64,000 nt of DNA from Flavobacterium crassostreae (GTDB lineage Bacteria > Bacteroidota > Bacteroidia > Flavobacteriales > Flavobacteriaceae), in NCBI RefSeq assembly GCF_001831475.1, contig NZ_CP017688.1, positions 2,232,001-2,296,000 of the forward strand, given 5' to 3'. Below are positions 1 to 8,543 of the stretch, piece after piece. Position numbers and translations under genes: made by a program. The first letter of the stretch is position 1. Each line of letters starts with the position of its first letter. The notes beneath the pieces were generated by a model. The model saw nothing but the letters and a program-made list of their open reading frames with translations. It had not been told where the DNA came from and did not search any database.

Positions 1-377
1 AAAATCCCAAAAGTTGAAGCGCAAACGGCATTTTACCCACTTGACGAAAAATTAAATGAGTGTAATTTGTGTTTTACAAAGTGATTTTACAAATAAGAAA
101 AATCTCGGATTTAAATCTTAAAACAGGATTTTACCAGCGTTACGTGAAAAATTAAAAAAGAGTGATTTGTTCTTTAGAAAGTGAAAATCTAAATAAAAAA
201 ATCTCGAATTTAAAGCCAAAAAATATTTGCGTTTTTAGGTTTGTGAAGAAAAAAACAGCCCATAACAATCGTCTTAACTAATTTGCAGATTCTGTGGAAT
301 TACCGTTTTTAATTGTATATTCGTTATGAAGAAAAACATCCGTATCCAAAGCCTGCAAACTAGTTAAGGCGGGAACG
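1..377 (+). mobile_element. ORF-less cassette family A, copy 1 (left end cut)
   Basis: Only the right half is in the window. It carries the last two of three ~100-nt direct repeat units (AATTTGTGTTTTACAAAGTG and GATTTGTTCTTTAGAAAGTG cores) and the AACAGCCCATAAC end. No ORF with coding character is seen on either strand. Confidence 0.8.
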
Positions 378-385
378 TTGTCGGA
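258..385 (+). other. attC 1
   Basis: R'' GCCCATAAC 258-266, R' GTTGTCGGA 377-385. Arms GTCTTAACTAATTTGCAG / CTGCAAACTAGTTAAGGC (arm type alpha), centre GTGGAATTACCG. Closes family A copy 1. Confidence 0.92.
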
Positions 386-526
386 CAGTTACAAAAAACT
401 GAAGTAAATTGAAAATCAAATATTTAAATCAAGAAAAATCAAAATGAAAATTCGGAAAAGCATAGAAACCGAACAGAAAAATAATGCTTAAATAAAACTC
501 AAAGTGGGTAAACAATAATTTTTTAA

Positions 527-829
527 ATGAAAAGAATGAAAAGAACATTCAAAGTTTTGTCGATTGCTTTTGCAATGTCAATTATGTTAACGTCTTGTTT
601 TTCTTACACAAGCGTAGTTGGAAAAGGTGCACAAGGTAGCACCGAAGTTACTAAATGGAATCATTATGTAATTGGTGGATTAGCACCAGTTGGAGTTTCA
701 GATTCTAAAGAAATGGCTGGTGGAGCAACAGATTACACTGTATTTACGAGACAGAGTTTTGTAAATGGGTTAATTGCTGCATTGACATTCAGTATTTATA
801 CTCCTACTACAACAACTGTAACAAAATAA
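527..829 (+). CDS. Bor-family lipoprotein
   Basis: This 100-residue protein starts with a lipoprotein signal ending LTSC (Cys24 is the lipid-acceptor candidate), so it should be anchored to a membrane surface. The C-terminal stretch QSFVNGLIAALTFSIYTP matches the hallmark of the Bor/Iss family (lambda Bor: QTFVNGLLGFITLGIYTP). Family members are small surface lipoproteins linked to serum resistance in enterobacteria; the role in Bacteroidota is not known. ATG at 527 is used, though the in-frame ATG at 536 would give an equally good signal. It shares its cassette with a small membrane protein 50 bp downstream. Confidence 0.8.
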   Translation: MKRMKRTFKVLSIAFAMSIMLTSCFSYTSVVGKGAQGSTEVTKWNHYVIGGLAPVGVSDSKEMAGGATDYTVFTRQSFVNGLIAALTFSIYTPTTTTVTK

Positions 830-879
830 CAGAACTAAAAGCGGTAATAGTAAAATATTACCGCTTAATTTTAAAGAAA

Positions 880-1077
880 ATGAAAAAAATTTTATTTTAC
901 GGCTCTATAATTATCCTAATATATTTGATTTACATTGTAATAAATATTTTCACTTATCACTATGAAAATCTTAATAACTATGGAAATGGATTCTTAATTG
1001 GGAAAATATTATTGATATTAATTTTTGGATTTGTAATTTACAAAACAAATCCGTTTAAGGAAAAAACAAAATATTAG
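880..1077 (+). CDS. Small two-helix membrane protein
   Basis: This 65-residue protein has two hydrophobic segments (about residues 4-24 and 37-55) and a basic tail ending KEKTKY. I recognise no family. It lies just after the Bor-like gene in the same cassette and ends about 20 bp before R'' of attC 2, the usual position of the last gene in a cassette. Both genes probably share a transcript. Function unknown. Confidence 0.6.
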   Translation: MKKILFYGSIIILIYLIYIVINIFTYHYENLNNYGNGFLIGKILLILIFGFVIYKTNPFKEKTKY

Positions 1078-1097
1078 AAATTCAAAAAAATAACCGC

Positions 1098-1236
1098 TCC
1101 GACAACAGCGGTTTTAAGAAATTGGGGTTTTTGGACTTAATTTAAAGTTTGTTTTGTACTTTTTTTTTTCGATGTTTAATCGAAAGTTTTGGACTTACAA
1201 ATCCCCAACTTCTTAAAGCCGCGAAACGTTATGGGC
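1098..1236 (+). other. attC 2
   Basis: R'' TCCGACAAC 1098-1106 matches its own cassette start GTTGTCGGA at 377. R' GTTATGGGC 1228-1236. Arms GCGGTTTTAAGAAATTGGGG / CCCCAACTTCTTAAAGCCGC. The centre is of the GGACTTAATTTAAAG kind. Confidence 0.9.
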
Positions 1237-1845
1237 TAGTTTTGCCCATTTTGCGCAGATAAAGTCGTTTTTATAAGAAAAAACTGTCTATAATTTTAAG
1301 GTTTAGAGTTCTTAATTCTTAAAAAAACGCAATAAAATGGATTCTTAAAAGCCAAAAAAAAGGTTCTATTGTTTAAAGAGTATATTTCTAACCTGAAAAT
1401 AATTCAAAACAAAATAATGACATAAAACAGCGTGATTTGTGATTTACAGAGTGATTTTTCAAACAATAAAATCCCCAAGTTGAAGCGCAAATGGCATTTT
1501 ACCAGCTTGACGAAAAAAATTAAATGAGTGTTATTTGTATTTTACAAAGTGATTATCCAAATAAGAAAAATCTCGGATTTAAATCTTAAAACAAGATTTT
1601 ATCAGCGTTACGTGAAAAATTAAAAAAGTGTGATTTGTTCTTTACAAAATGATAATCTAAATAAAAAAATATTGAATTTAAAACCAAAAAATATTTGCGT
1701 TTTTAGGTTTGTGAAGAAAAAACCAGCCCATAACAATCGTCTTAACTAATTTGCAGATTCTGTGGAATTATCGTTTTTAATTGTATATTCGTTATGAAGA
1801 AAAACACCCGTATCCAAAGCCTGCAAACTAGTTAAGGCGGGAACG
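1229..1845 (+). mobile_element. ORF-less cassette family A, copy 2 (reference copy)
   Basis: This complete 617-bp cassette starts TTATGGGCTAGTTTTGCCC and ends AAAACCAGCCCATAAC. Three imperfect direct repeats begin near 1431, 1526 and 1628 (cores GTGATTTGTGATTTACAGAG, GTGTTATTTGTATTTTACAA, GTGTGATTTGTTCTTTACAA). Each is followed by AAATAAGAAAAATC- and, in the first two, TTTTA(C/T)CAGC-like tails. No coding frame is supported. Confidence 0.85.
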
Positions 1846-1853
1846 TTAGTAGC
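1726..1853 (+). other. attC 3
   Basis: R'' GCCCATAAC 1726-1734, R' GTTAGTAGC 1845-1853. Alpha arms; centre GTGGAATTATCG. Confidence 0.92.
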
Positions 1854-2173
1854 TATGCGGTTGGAACGTATAAACTAGCGTCTTCGTTATTTGCTTCCCA
1901 GTAGAAAATTTCCCAATATCCAAATAAAGAATAACCCATATCTCTATATAATTTTCTGTATAGCTCTGAATTTTTATCGTAACCTAATTCTGTAAGTAAC
2001 GGCAGCAAATCATTTAAACTCATTTTTTCAGTCAATTTGTTGACTGTAGCATTTTCTTTCCATCTTAAAACACCATTATCAGTTAAGATAATTTCGTGAT
2101 TATGGTGTGTTTCTACATCAAGAATTTCTCTATAAGTTTCATCAGTAATTTCATTTCTATTTATTGTCTTCAT
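1853..2173 (-). CDS. Hypothetical protein, gene reversed within its cassette
   Basis: This 106-residue acidic protein has no signal or membrane segment (starts MKTINRNEITDETYREIL; contains ILTDNGVLRWKEN and FGYWEIFYWEAN). No family is recognised. It is one of two clear genes running against the array. Its TAG stop lies at the last base of R' of attC 3, so the 3' end abuts the upstream recombination site. The cassette ends (GTTAGTAGCT / AGCTACTAAC) match, so the unit is intact. It cannot be read from a leftward integron promoter and must have its own promoter or be antisense. Confidence 0.7.
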   Translation of the reverse strand: MKTINRNEITDETYREILDVETHHNHEIILTDNGVLRWKENATVNKLTEKMSLNDLLPLLTELGYDKNSELYRKLYRDMGYSLFGYWEIFYWEANNEDASLYVPTA

Positions 2174-2216
2174 TTTTATGTTTTTTAGTTAATTATTAAT
2201 TGTTAAGAAAAAGCAC

Positions 2217-2346
2217 AGCTACTAACACACGGTTGTAGTTATTGTTTTATTTAGTGGAATTACCGTTTTTTAAGTCATTCACGTTTAGCCGAAAAGTTCC
2301 GTTTTCATAAGAAAACAACAACTACAACCGCGATAACGTTACCTGC
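2217..2346 (+). other. attC 4
   Basis: R'' AGCTACTAAC 2217-2226, R' GTTACCTGC 2338-2346. Arms CGGTTGTAGTTATTGTTTT / AAAACAACAACTACAACCG; centre GTGGAATTACCG. Confidence 0.9.
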
Positions 2347-2370
2347 AATTTTACCGAAAAACCGACTAAA

Positions 2371-2949
2371 ATGAATATTTTAATTTTTTCAATCTTTCTA
2401 AATATTATAATTTTAGCTGTTATGTATTTATCATCAAAAGAGAAAACTAATAGCTTTAAAATAATAACATATTTTGGAATTTTTATCGGAATTACTTCTT
2501 TAAGTTTTAATTTTTTATTTAAATCTTGTTTCGGTGCATCAACACCAATTGACATCAAAACAGAAAATTTAACCAAACAGAACTTAAAAATATATGGAAT
2601 TGCATTTTTCGAAGATTACGGAAATGGAACCGGAAATTATGTGGAATATAATGCTGAATTAAAACCTAACGAAATTTCAGAATTTTGTATTGATAGCGAT
2701 GGAGGAAAATTTTGGGTTGTTGCTAAAAATACAGAAAATGAAATAGTTTACCTTGAAGAAACAGAAAATAAGAAAACAAATTTTAAAATAATTGCAAACC
2801 AAAACACCAAATGCAATGAAAGTGAAATCGCAAAAGAATTGACTTTTAAAAAAGACAAAAGTGTGGAATTTGAAAAGTATTTAGTTTGGACAAACGTAAT
2901 TTTAATAATTTTGCTAGTGTTGAATTGTTGCAAAAAGCCTGAAAAATGA
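2371..2949 (+). CDS. Hypothetical membrane protein
   Basis: This 192-residue protein has two N-terminal membrane segments (about 3-21 and 31-50), a soluble domain (about 55-170) with beta-rich runs such as NLKIYGIAFFEDYGNGTG, and a C-terminal membrane segment (about 173-188, VILIILLVLNCC). No family is recognised. Its TGA overlaps the ATG of the next small gene by 4 bp (ATGA), so the pair is probably translationally coupled. It is the first gene of cassette 5, 30 bp after R'. Confidence 0.7.
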   Translation: MNILIFSIFLNIIILAVMYLSSKEKTNSFKIITYFGIFIGITSLSFNFLFKSCFGASTPIDIKTENLTKQNLKIYGIAFFEDYGNGTGNYVEYNAELKPNEISEFCIDSDGGKFWVVAKNTENEIVYLEETENKKTNFKIIANQNTKCNESEIAKELTFKKDKSVEFEKYLVWTNVILIILLVLNCCKKPEK

Positions 2950-3104
2950 AAAAAGTAAAGACAATTTTAATCGCAATCTTAATTATAGGCTTTGTATGTT
3001 TTGCAATTTTAAAAGTTAACCAATTTATTGAAATAGATAAATGCTTAGATAATGGAAATAAGTGGAATTATTCTGCTAACAAATGTGAATGTGAAAATAA
3101 ATAA
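2946..3104 (+). CDS. Short membrane-anchored CLDxGxxWNY-type peptide
   Basis: This 52-codon gene starts at the ATG overlapping the previous stop (ATGA). It encodes one N-terminal hydrophobic helix (ILIAILIIGFVCFAIL) and a small domain KCLDNGNKWNYSANKCECENK. The C-L-D-x-G-x-x-W-x-Y...C-E pattern recurs in many short bacterial hypothetical proteins. A disulphide between the Cys residues outside the membrane is plausible. The overlap and the conserved motif argue that it is real despite its length. Confidence 0.65.
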   Translation: MKKVKTILIAILIIGFVCFAILKVNQFIEIDKCLDNGNKWNYSANKCECENK

Positions 3105-3159
3105 AAAGTACAAACTAAAAAAAAACGATTTTAAAATAGAATATTAACAAAGAAAAAAC

Positions 3160-3296
3160 TGCAGGTAACACACGCTACAAGCAATTTGGGGATTTGGCAT
3201 AATGGAAAAATCGGTTTGTATTTGGAAGATTTGGCAAATCCGAAAGATAACGCTTCCTTAATCCCAAACTGCTTGTAGCGCGAGAACGTTAGCAGT
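3160..3296 (+). other. attC 5
   Basis: R'' TGCAGGTAAC 3160-3169, R' GTTAGCAGT 3288-3296. Arms CGCTACAAGCAATTTGGGG / CCCAAACTGCTTGTAGCG (arm type epsilon), centre GGCATAATGGAAAAATCGG. Confidence 0.9.
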
Positions 3297-3319
3297 AATA
3301 GCACGTAAAAAAGGAAATT

Positions 3320-4198
3320 ATGGACTTTAAAGAATATTTAAACAGCTTATCTCCTGAAGAAATTCAGCGAATGAACGAACAGCAAATTAAAGAAAATGAT
3401 GAAATTTACGAAGATTTTAAAAATGCTTATCGAAAAGAATGTTGTTCTTTATGCGGAAATAAACTAGATTATTTTAATAAAATAGAAAAATGCTTTCACT
3501 GGTTCCTTTTACCTACAGGAATTAGAAAAAAAGACTTTGACAATTACTTAAACGAACCTATTGGATATTTTGCTTTAGAAAGTTATTTCCGATGGATTTC
3601 GAACCTTGAAAATCCATTAGTAAATATCAATGATTTAAATGACGAGATTTCAGATACTAAAATAAAAGAAATAACGATTAAATATAAAAATATTGAGTGG
3701 TCATTAAATTTTGGAATAACTGATTTAAATGGTCATTTAGATTCTAAAAATGCTAATTTTCCACATTTTCATTTACAGATGTTAGTAGATAATAAGCCAT
3801 ATATTATGTTTAATAATTATCATATTCCTTTTTCCAAACAAGATTTATTTAATCTTAAATTATTGAATGAAGATAAAGGTTTAGTTGATTTTAGAAATGA
3901 TCACGGAGAAGGAATGTCTTTTATTGAATCTCCTGAAAACCTTGCAGAACTAGATAAAATTCTAAAACTTTCACAAGATGAAAACACAGCTCCTTTTCAT
4001 ACAACATCAATGATTCAAATGCCTGAAGGCAAAACAATGTCGGGAGAAATGTTACAAAAAATACTTACTGAAAGCAATGAAACAAAAACATTAATAAGGC
4101 ATTTAGTTCCTCAATATTTTCCCGAGGCTAAAATTGTTACTCAAGTTTCACCGGGAAAAAGTGTTCCTGAAATGAAGAAAAGGACGAAAAGAAAATAG
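3320..4198 (+). CDS. Hypothetical cytoplasmic protein with CxxC and HxH motifs
   Basis: This 292-residue soluble protein has CSLCG near residue 42, CFHW near 58 and PHFHLQM near 149, which look like metal-binding positions. The C-terminal third contains MIQMPEGKTMSGEMLQKIL and a basic tail. PHFHLQM is reminiscent of HIT-type H-x-H segments, but the order and context do not fit well enough to name a family. The ATG is preceded by AAAGGAAATT, one of the few SD-like leaders here; its GGA falls 25 bases after the attC crossover G. Confidence 0.7.
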   Translation: MDFKEYLNSLSPEEIQRMNEQQIKENDEIYEDFKNAYRKECCSLCGNKLDYFNKIEKCFHWFLLPTGIRKKDFDNYLNEPIGYFALESYFRWISNLENPLVNINDLNDEISDTKIKEITIKYKNIEWSLNFGITDLNGHLDSKNANFPHFHLQMLVDNKPYIMFNNYHIPFSKQDLFNLKLLNEDKGLVDFRNDHGEGMSFIESPENLAELDKILKLSQDENTAPFHTTSMIQMPEGKTMSGEMLQKILTESNETKTLIRHLVPQYFPEAKIVTQVSPGKSVPEMKKRTKRK

Positions 4199-4202
4199 CT
4201 AC

Positions 4203-4339
4203 TACTGCTAACAGCCGTTTGGCAAGATTGCGAATTTTGTGGTAAATTCACGTTTACGTTTCGTAAGAAATTTTATCTTAGCCGAAAATACTCGGTTACG
4301 AAGTTCGCAACCTCGCCAAGCGGCGGAACGTTATGTGGC
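4203..4339 (+). other. attC 6
   Basis: R'' TACTGCTAAC 4203-4212, R' GTTATGTGGC 4330-4339. Arms GCCGTTTGGCAAGATTGCG / CGCAACCTCGCCAAGCGGC (arm type zeta), centre GTGGTAAATTCACG. Confidence 0.9.
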
Positions 4340-4939
4340 ATAGCTCCAAAAATTCGTTTTTAAAATAGAAAATTAACGTTTTTAAGCATATATATTTTAA
4401 AAGTAATGTAAGTCAAAACCTCCCTCCTTTTCTCTTAGAAACGGCTTTTTATCGCCGAAAAATCGGGCGAATTAGTATAATTTTTTACCAAATAATATTT
4501 AAGGAAAATAAAGTATAAAAGGAATAAATGTTGCAATTTAAAACCGAAAAAATCAATCAAAATAAGTTGCATAAAAGAGAGTGACCAGAAATTTAAGCCC
4601 AAAAACGAAAAAGGTTAAACGGAATTGAAACGGATTTTTTTTGCGACGTCAAAAGTGTGTAATGATATTTTCATAGTGTTTATTTTACAAAATAAAATCT
4701 TTAATTTTATAAGAAAAACTACTCAATAATGTATTTTTTAAATGGAAAATGTTTCTCTTTTTAAAGAGAATTCCCGCCAAAAAAAGCAAGATAGAAGTAT
4801 TTTGTGGCTATTGCTACGCCACATAACACACGTCTCAAGCAATTTGCAGATTCTGTGGAATTACCGTTTTTAATTGTATATTCGTAATGAAGAAAATAAT
4901 CGCATCCAAAAGCTGCAAACTGCATGAGGCGCGAGGACG
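4331..4939 (+). mobile_element. ORF-less cassette family B, copy 1
   Basis: This 609-bp unit starts TTATGTGGCATAGCTCC and ends GCTACGCCACATAAC. It contains a CGGCTTTTTATCGCCG hairpin (about 4443-4458) and, near 4658-4715, an element resembling the family A repeat (GTGTGTAATGATATTTTCA...TTTATTTTACAAAATAAAATC). No supported gene: the minus-strand 65-codon frame over its end is a translation of the attC. Confidence 0.85.
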
Positions 4940-4948
4940 TTATGTGGC
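4818..4948 (+). other. attC 7
   Basis: R'' GCCACATAAC 4818-4827, R' GTTATGTGGC 4939-4948. Arms GTCTCAAGCAATTTGCAG / CTGCAAACTGCATGAGGC (arm type beta), centre GTGGAATTACCG. Confidence 0.92.
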
Positions 4949-5549
4949 ATAGCTCCAAAAATTCGTTTTTAAAATAGAAAATTAACGTTTTTAAGCATAT
5001 ATTTTTTAAAAGTAATGTAAGTCAAAACTCCCCTCCTTTTCTCTTAGAAACGGCTTTTTATTGCCGAAAAATAGGGCGAATTAGTATAATTTTTTACCAA
5101 ATAATATTTAAGGAAAATAAAGTATAAAAGGAATAAATGTTGCAATTTAAAACCGAAAAAATCAATCAAAATAAGTTGCATAAAAGAGAGTGAACAGAAA
5201 TTTAAGCCCAAAAGCGAAAAAGGTTAAACGGAATTGAAACGGATTTTTTTTGCGACTTCAAAAGTGTGTAATGGTATTTTCAGAGTGTTTATTTTACAAA
5301 AGAAAATCTTTAATTTTATAAGAAAAACCACTCAATAATGTATTTTTTAAATGGAAAATGTTTCTGTTTTTAAAGAGAATTCCCGCCAAAAAAAGCAAGA
5401 TAAGAAGTACTTTGTGGCTATTGCTACGCCACATAACACACGTCTCAAGCAATTTGCAGATTCGGTGGAATTACCGTTTTTAATTGTATATTCGTAATGA
5501 AGAAAATAACCGTATCCAAAAGCTGCAAACTGCATGAGGCGCGAGGACG
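4940..5549 (+). mobile_element. ORF-less cassette family B, copy 2
   Basis: Near-identical tandem neighbour of copy 1, with scattered substitutions only (for example CGTC to CTTC in the TTTGCGAC(G/T)TC segment). Same R boxes on both sides, so copies 1-3 form a three-member tandem. Confidence 0.85.
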
Positions 5550-5558
5550 TTATGTGGC
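5428..5558 (+). other. attC 8
   Basis: R'' GCCACATAAC 5428-5437, R' GTTATGTGGC 5549-5558. Beta arms. Confidence 0.92.
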
Positions 5559-6157
5559 ATAGCTCCAAAAATTCGTTTTTAAAATAGAAAATTAACGTTT
5601 TTAAGCATATATTTTTTAAAAGTAATGTAAGTCAAAACTCCCCTCCTTTTCTCTTAGAAACGGCTTTTTATCGCCGAAAAATCGGGCGAATTAGCATAAT
5701 TTTTCACCAAATAATATTTAAGGAAAATAAAGTATAAAAGGAATAAATGTTGCGATTTAAAACCGAAAAAATCAATCAAAATAAATTGCATAAAAGAGAG
5801 TGACCAGAAATTTAAGCCCAAAAGAGAAAAAGGTTAGACGGAATTGAAACGGATTTTTTTTGCGACTTCAAAAGTGTATAATGATATTTTCAGAGTGTTT
5901 ATTTTATAAAAGACAATCTTTAATTTTATAAGAAAAACTACTCAATAATGTGTTTTTTAAATGGAAAATGTTTCTGTTTTAAAGAGAATTCCAGCAAATA
6001 AAAACAAGATAGAAGTACTTTGTGGCTATTGCTACGCCACATAACACACGTCTCAAGCAATTTGCAGATTCTGTGGAATTGCCGTTTTTAATTGTATATT
6101 CGTTACGCAGAAAATAATCGCATCCAAAAGTTGCAAACTGCATGAGGCGCGAAGACG
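5550..6157 (+). mobile_element. ORF-less cassette family B, copy 3
   Basis: Third tandem member, 608 bp, slightly more diverged near its right end (GAATTCCAGCAAATAAAAAC in place of GAATTCCCGCCAAAAAAAGC). Confidence 0.85.
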
Positions 6158-6166
6158 TTAGCAAAT
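6036..6166 (+). other. attC 9
   Basis: R'' GCCACATAAC 6036-6045, R' GTTAGCAAAT 6157-6166. Beta arms; centre GTGGAATTGCCG. Confidence 0.92.
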
Positions 6167-6185
6167 ATTATACAAGACCACGAAA

Positions 6186-7073
6186 ATGAGACATTTAAAA
6201 ATTCTAATTCTACTATTACTAAACCTAAGTTTACAAGCACAAAATTACTGTGTAAATTTTACAGACTTTGTTAACGATTTCTCAGACTCAAAGTTTCCTA
6301 TCGAGCTAAAAAAATTGCTAAAAGAATCTGATGCCGACTATCTAACAGCTTGGAATCATTTGAAACGTGGAGGTCTTGATTTTGAGACTAGAACGAATCC
6401 TGAATTATTAAAAAAATTACGTGTTGACCTCGACAATACAAAATATGGACTTCAAGAAATTTTTGAAGCAGATACAGAAGAAATTCTCATTTGGAAACAA
6501 CTTAAAGACGACCCTTTTTACAATGGCGAACTTATAAAGGAAACCACAGACCCAAAGCTATTAAAATGGAAAGACCGAGAATTCTTTAAAGCTGTAACTA
6601 AAAAAGGAGATGATTTTGAAATAGCAATGCTTAACAAAGTTAAAGCTAGAACTGGTCCAGAATACGAAAAACTGAAAGAACTAATACCCGATATTGACCA
6701 AAGAAAATTAGTAAGTCAAATGCAATTTTGTTTGCCAGGTTTTTTACCACCTTGTAATGCTAAAGGCGAATTTTTTATTGCCGACCAAGTTTGGATTAAG
6801 TACGATGAATTTGATGAGATTGAAAACATGATTGTCGTAGACGCTAAACTAAGTGAAGGAACAGCACTTACTAGCGGACAAACTACTGCTAAAAACCAAG
6901 CAGGAAAAGGAAGTTTAGCGTTTAAACCCCAAAAAGCAAAAACAGTTGATGAAACTACAAGCCTTGACTTACCCGATGAAATAAACCAAGGAACTCTTAT
7001 TGAAATCAAGAGTTTTTATAAACTATTTGGAGATGGAAATGATACATTTAAAAGCGTGAAAAAGTTAAATTAA
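6186..7073 (+). CDS. Exported PD-(D/E)xK nuclease-like toxin candidate
   Basis: This 295-residue protein has a signal peptide (MRHLKILILLLLNLSLQAQ). The C-terminal half has a restriction-endonuclease-like core: DQVWIKYD, then IVVDAK (Asp219, Lys221), then SGQTTAKNQ. This arrangement is typical of REase-type toxin domains in polymorphic and contact-dependent toxins. The next gene overlaps by one base (TAATG), as toxin and immunity genes often do. A diverged paralogous pair with the same order and R box lies at 44298-45853. Target and delivery route are unknown; the assignment rests on motif and context. Confidence 0.6.
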   Translation: MRHLKILILLLLNLSLQAQNYCVNFTDFVNDFSDSKFPIELKKLLKESDADYLTAWNHLKRGGLDFETRTNPELLKKLRVDLDNTKYGLQEIFEADTEEILIWKQLKDDPFYNGELIKETTDPKLLKWKDREFFKAVTKKGDDFEIAMLNKVKARTGPEYEKLKELIPDIDQRKLVSQMQFCLPGFLPPCNAKGEFFIADQVWIKYDEFDEIENMIVVDAKLSEGTALTSGQTTAKNQAGKGSLAFKPQKAKTVDETTSLDLPDEINQGTLIEIKSFYKLFGDGNDTFKSVKKLN

Positions 7074-7762
7074 TGACAATAGATAAAAAGATATTACAGA
7101 CAAAAATATTAGAGAAATTAAAAGATAATTATCAATCCAAAATAATAGATAGTGACTACATAACCTTTAAAATCAATAAAAACAGCATCGATATTGAGTT
7201 TAGCTTTAGAATACAATTTCATAATCGTATTTCGTTCGAAGGTTTTAAGATATGTTTAATTGAAATTGAAGACAAAATTTATCCTTTAATATTAAAAGAA
7301 TTAAACAATTTTTATAGCAAGTATTTTGGGATTTCTTTTATGAGATTCTATAAACCTGAAATTGAGTTTTCTTTATATGAAATTAACAATGAAGAAGATA
7401 TCAATATATATATAAACCAAGTTATACAATGTTTAAAATACCACGAAAAAGAAGTTTTCCCAAAATTATTAGACATTAATTTTTTAGCTGAATATGTAGG
7501 TTCTGTTCCATTTGAACGGCAAACTGAAATTCCTGTTGGAGGTAATTTTCCTGTCTTTTTGTTTAAAAAACTCGCAATTCTAAAATGGGGAAATCAAGAA
7601 GAGAGATATTTAGAATATAAAACAAATACAGAAAAATTAATTAAAAGTTATTCTATTAAAAAACCTGAAAAATATAAACCCTCATTTAAAATTGGGTTTG
7701 AAAATTTGATTAATCATTTAGAAAACGAACTTAATCCATTAAAGAAAAATAACATTTGCTAA
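7073..7762 (+). CDS. Probable immunity partner of the upstream nuclease
   Basis: This 229-residue soluble protein has no signal. It contains FPKLLDINFLAEYVGSV and IPVGG-FPVFLFKKLAILKW, both shared with the 45161 paralogue. It overlaps the toxin candidate by one base (TAATG), so translation is coupled. If the nuclease acts in the cytoplasm of a rival or of the same cell, this is the obvious neutraliser. The TAA stop is built from R'' itself (TGC-TAA-C), leaving no spacer before attC 10. Confidence 0.6.
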   Translation: MTIDKKILQTKILEKLKDNYQSKIIDSDYITFKINKNSIDIEFSFRIQFHNRISFEGFKICLIEIEDKIYPLILKELNNFYSKYFGISFMRFYKPEIEFSLYEINNEEDINIYINQVIQCLKYHEKEVFPKLLDINFLAEYVGSVPFERQTEIPVGGNFPVFLFKKLAILKWGNQEERYLEYKTNTEKLIKSYSIKKPEKYKPSFKIGFENLINHLENELNPLKKNNIC

Positions 7763-7890
7763 CAGCGGTTTGCATAAATGGCGAGTTATGTGGTAAAATC
7801 ACTTTTATCTTTCGCAAGAACTTTTATCTTAGCCGAAAATAATCGGTCACGAAGTTCGCCACTTCTGCAAGCCGCGACACGTTATGTGGC
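7754..7890 (+). other. attC 10
   Basis: R'' ATTTGCTAAC 7754-7763, R' GTTATGTGGC 7881-7890. Arms GCGGTTTGCATAAATGGCG / CGCCACTTCTGCAAGCCGC (arm type delta), centre GTGGTAAAATCAC. Confidence 0.9.
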
Positions 7891-8489
7891 ATAGCTCCGA
7901 AAATTCGTTTTTAAAATAGAAAATTAACGTTTTTAAGCATCTATTTTTTAAAAGTAATGTAAGTCAAAACTCCTCTCCTATTCTCTTAGAAACGGCTTTT
8001 TATTGCCGAAAATCGGGCGAATTAGTATAATTTTTCACTAAATAATATTTAAGGAAAATAAAGTATAAAAGGAATAAATGTTGCAATTTAAAACCGAAAA
8101 AATCAATCAAAATAAGTTGTATAAAAGAGAGTGACCAGAAATTTAAGCCCAAAAGAGAAAAAGGTTAGACGGAATTGAAACGGATTTTTTTTGCGACGTC
8201 AAAAGTGTGTAATGATATTTTCAGAGTGTTTATTTTATAAAAAATAATCTTTAATTTTATAAGAAAAACTACTCAATAATGTATTTTTTAAATGGAAAAT
8301 GTTTCTCTTTTTAAAGAGAATTCCCGCCAAAAAAAGCAAGATAGAAGTACTTTGTGGCTATTGCTACGCCACATAACACACGTCTCAAGCAATTTGCAGA
8401 TTCTGTGGAATTACCGTTTTTAATTGTATATTCGTAAAGAATAAAATAATCGCATCCAAAAGCTGCAAACTGCATGAGGCGCGAGGACG
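7882..8489 (+). mobile_element. ORF-less cassette family B, copy 4
   Basis: 608 bp with the same landmarks as copies 1-3, separated from them by the toxin cassette. No supported gene. Confidence 0.85.
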
Positions 8490-8497
8490 TTGTGCGT
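8368..8497 (+). other. attC 11
   Basis: R'' GCCACATAAC 8368-8377, R' GTTGTGCGT 8489-8497. Beta arms. Confidence 0.92.
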
Positions 8498-8543
8498 CAC
8501 TTTCGAGCGACGGAAAACAGAAAATTAAATTAAACTAATCGTT

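Noticed and set aside
1431..1706. Family A repeats as a CRISPR array
   Set aside because: Only three imperfect ~100-nt units without unique spacers, the same in every copy, and no cas genes.
4761..4958. Recurrent reverse-strand 60-73-codon frames beginning MELCHITSSRLMQFA at family B ends (also 5347, 5979, 24579)
   Set aside because: They are translations of the beta-type attC and its flanks. Conservation follows the DNA hairpin, frames differ in length and end, and the residues do not vary in a coding pattern.
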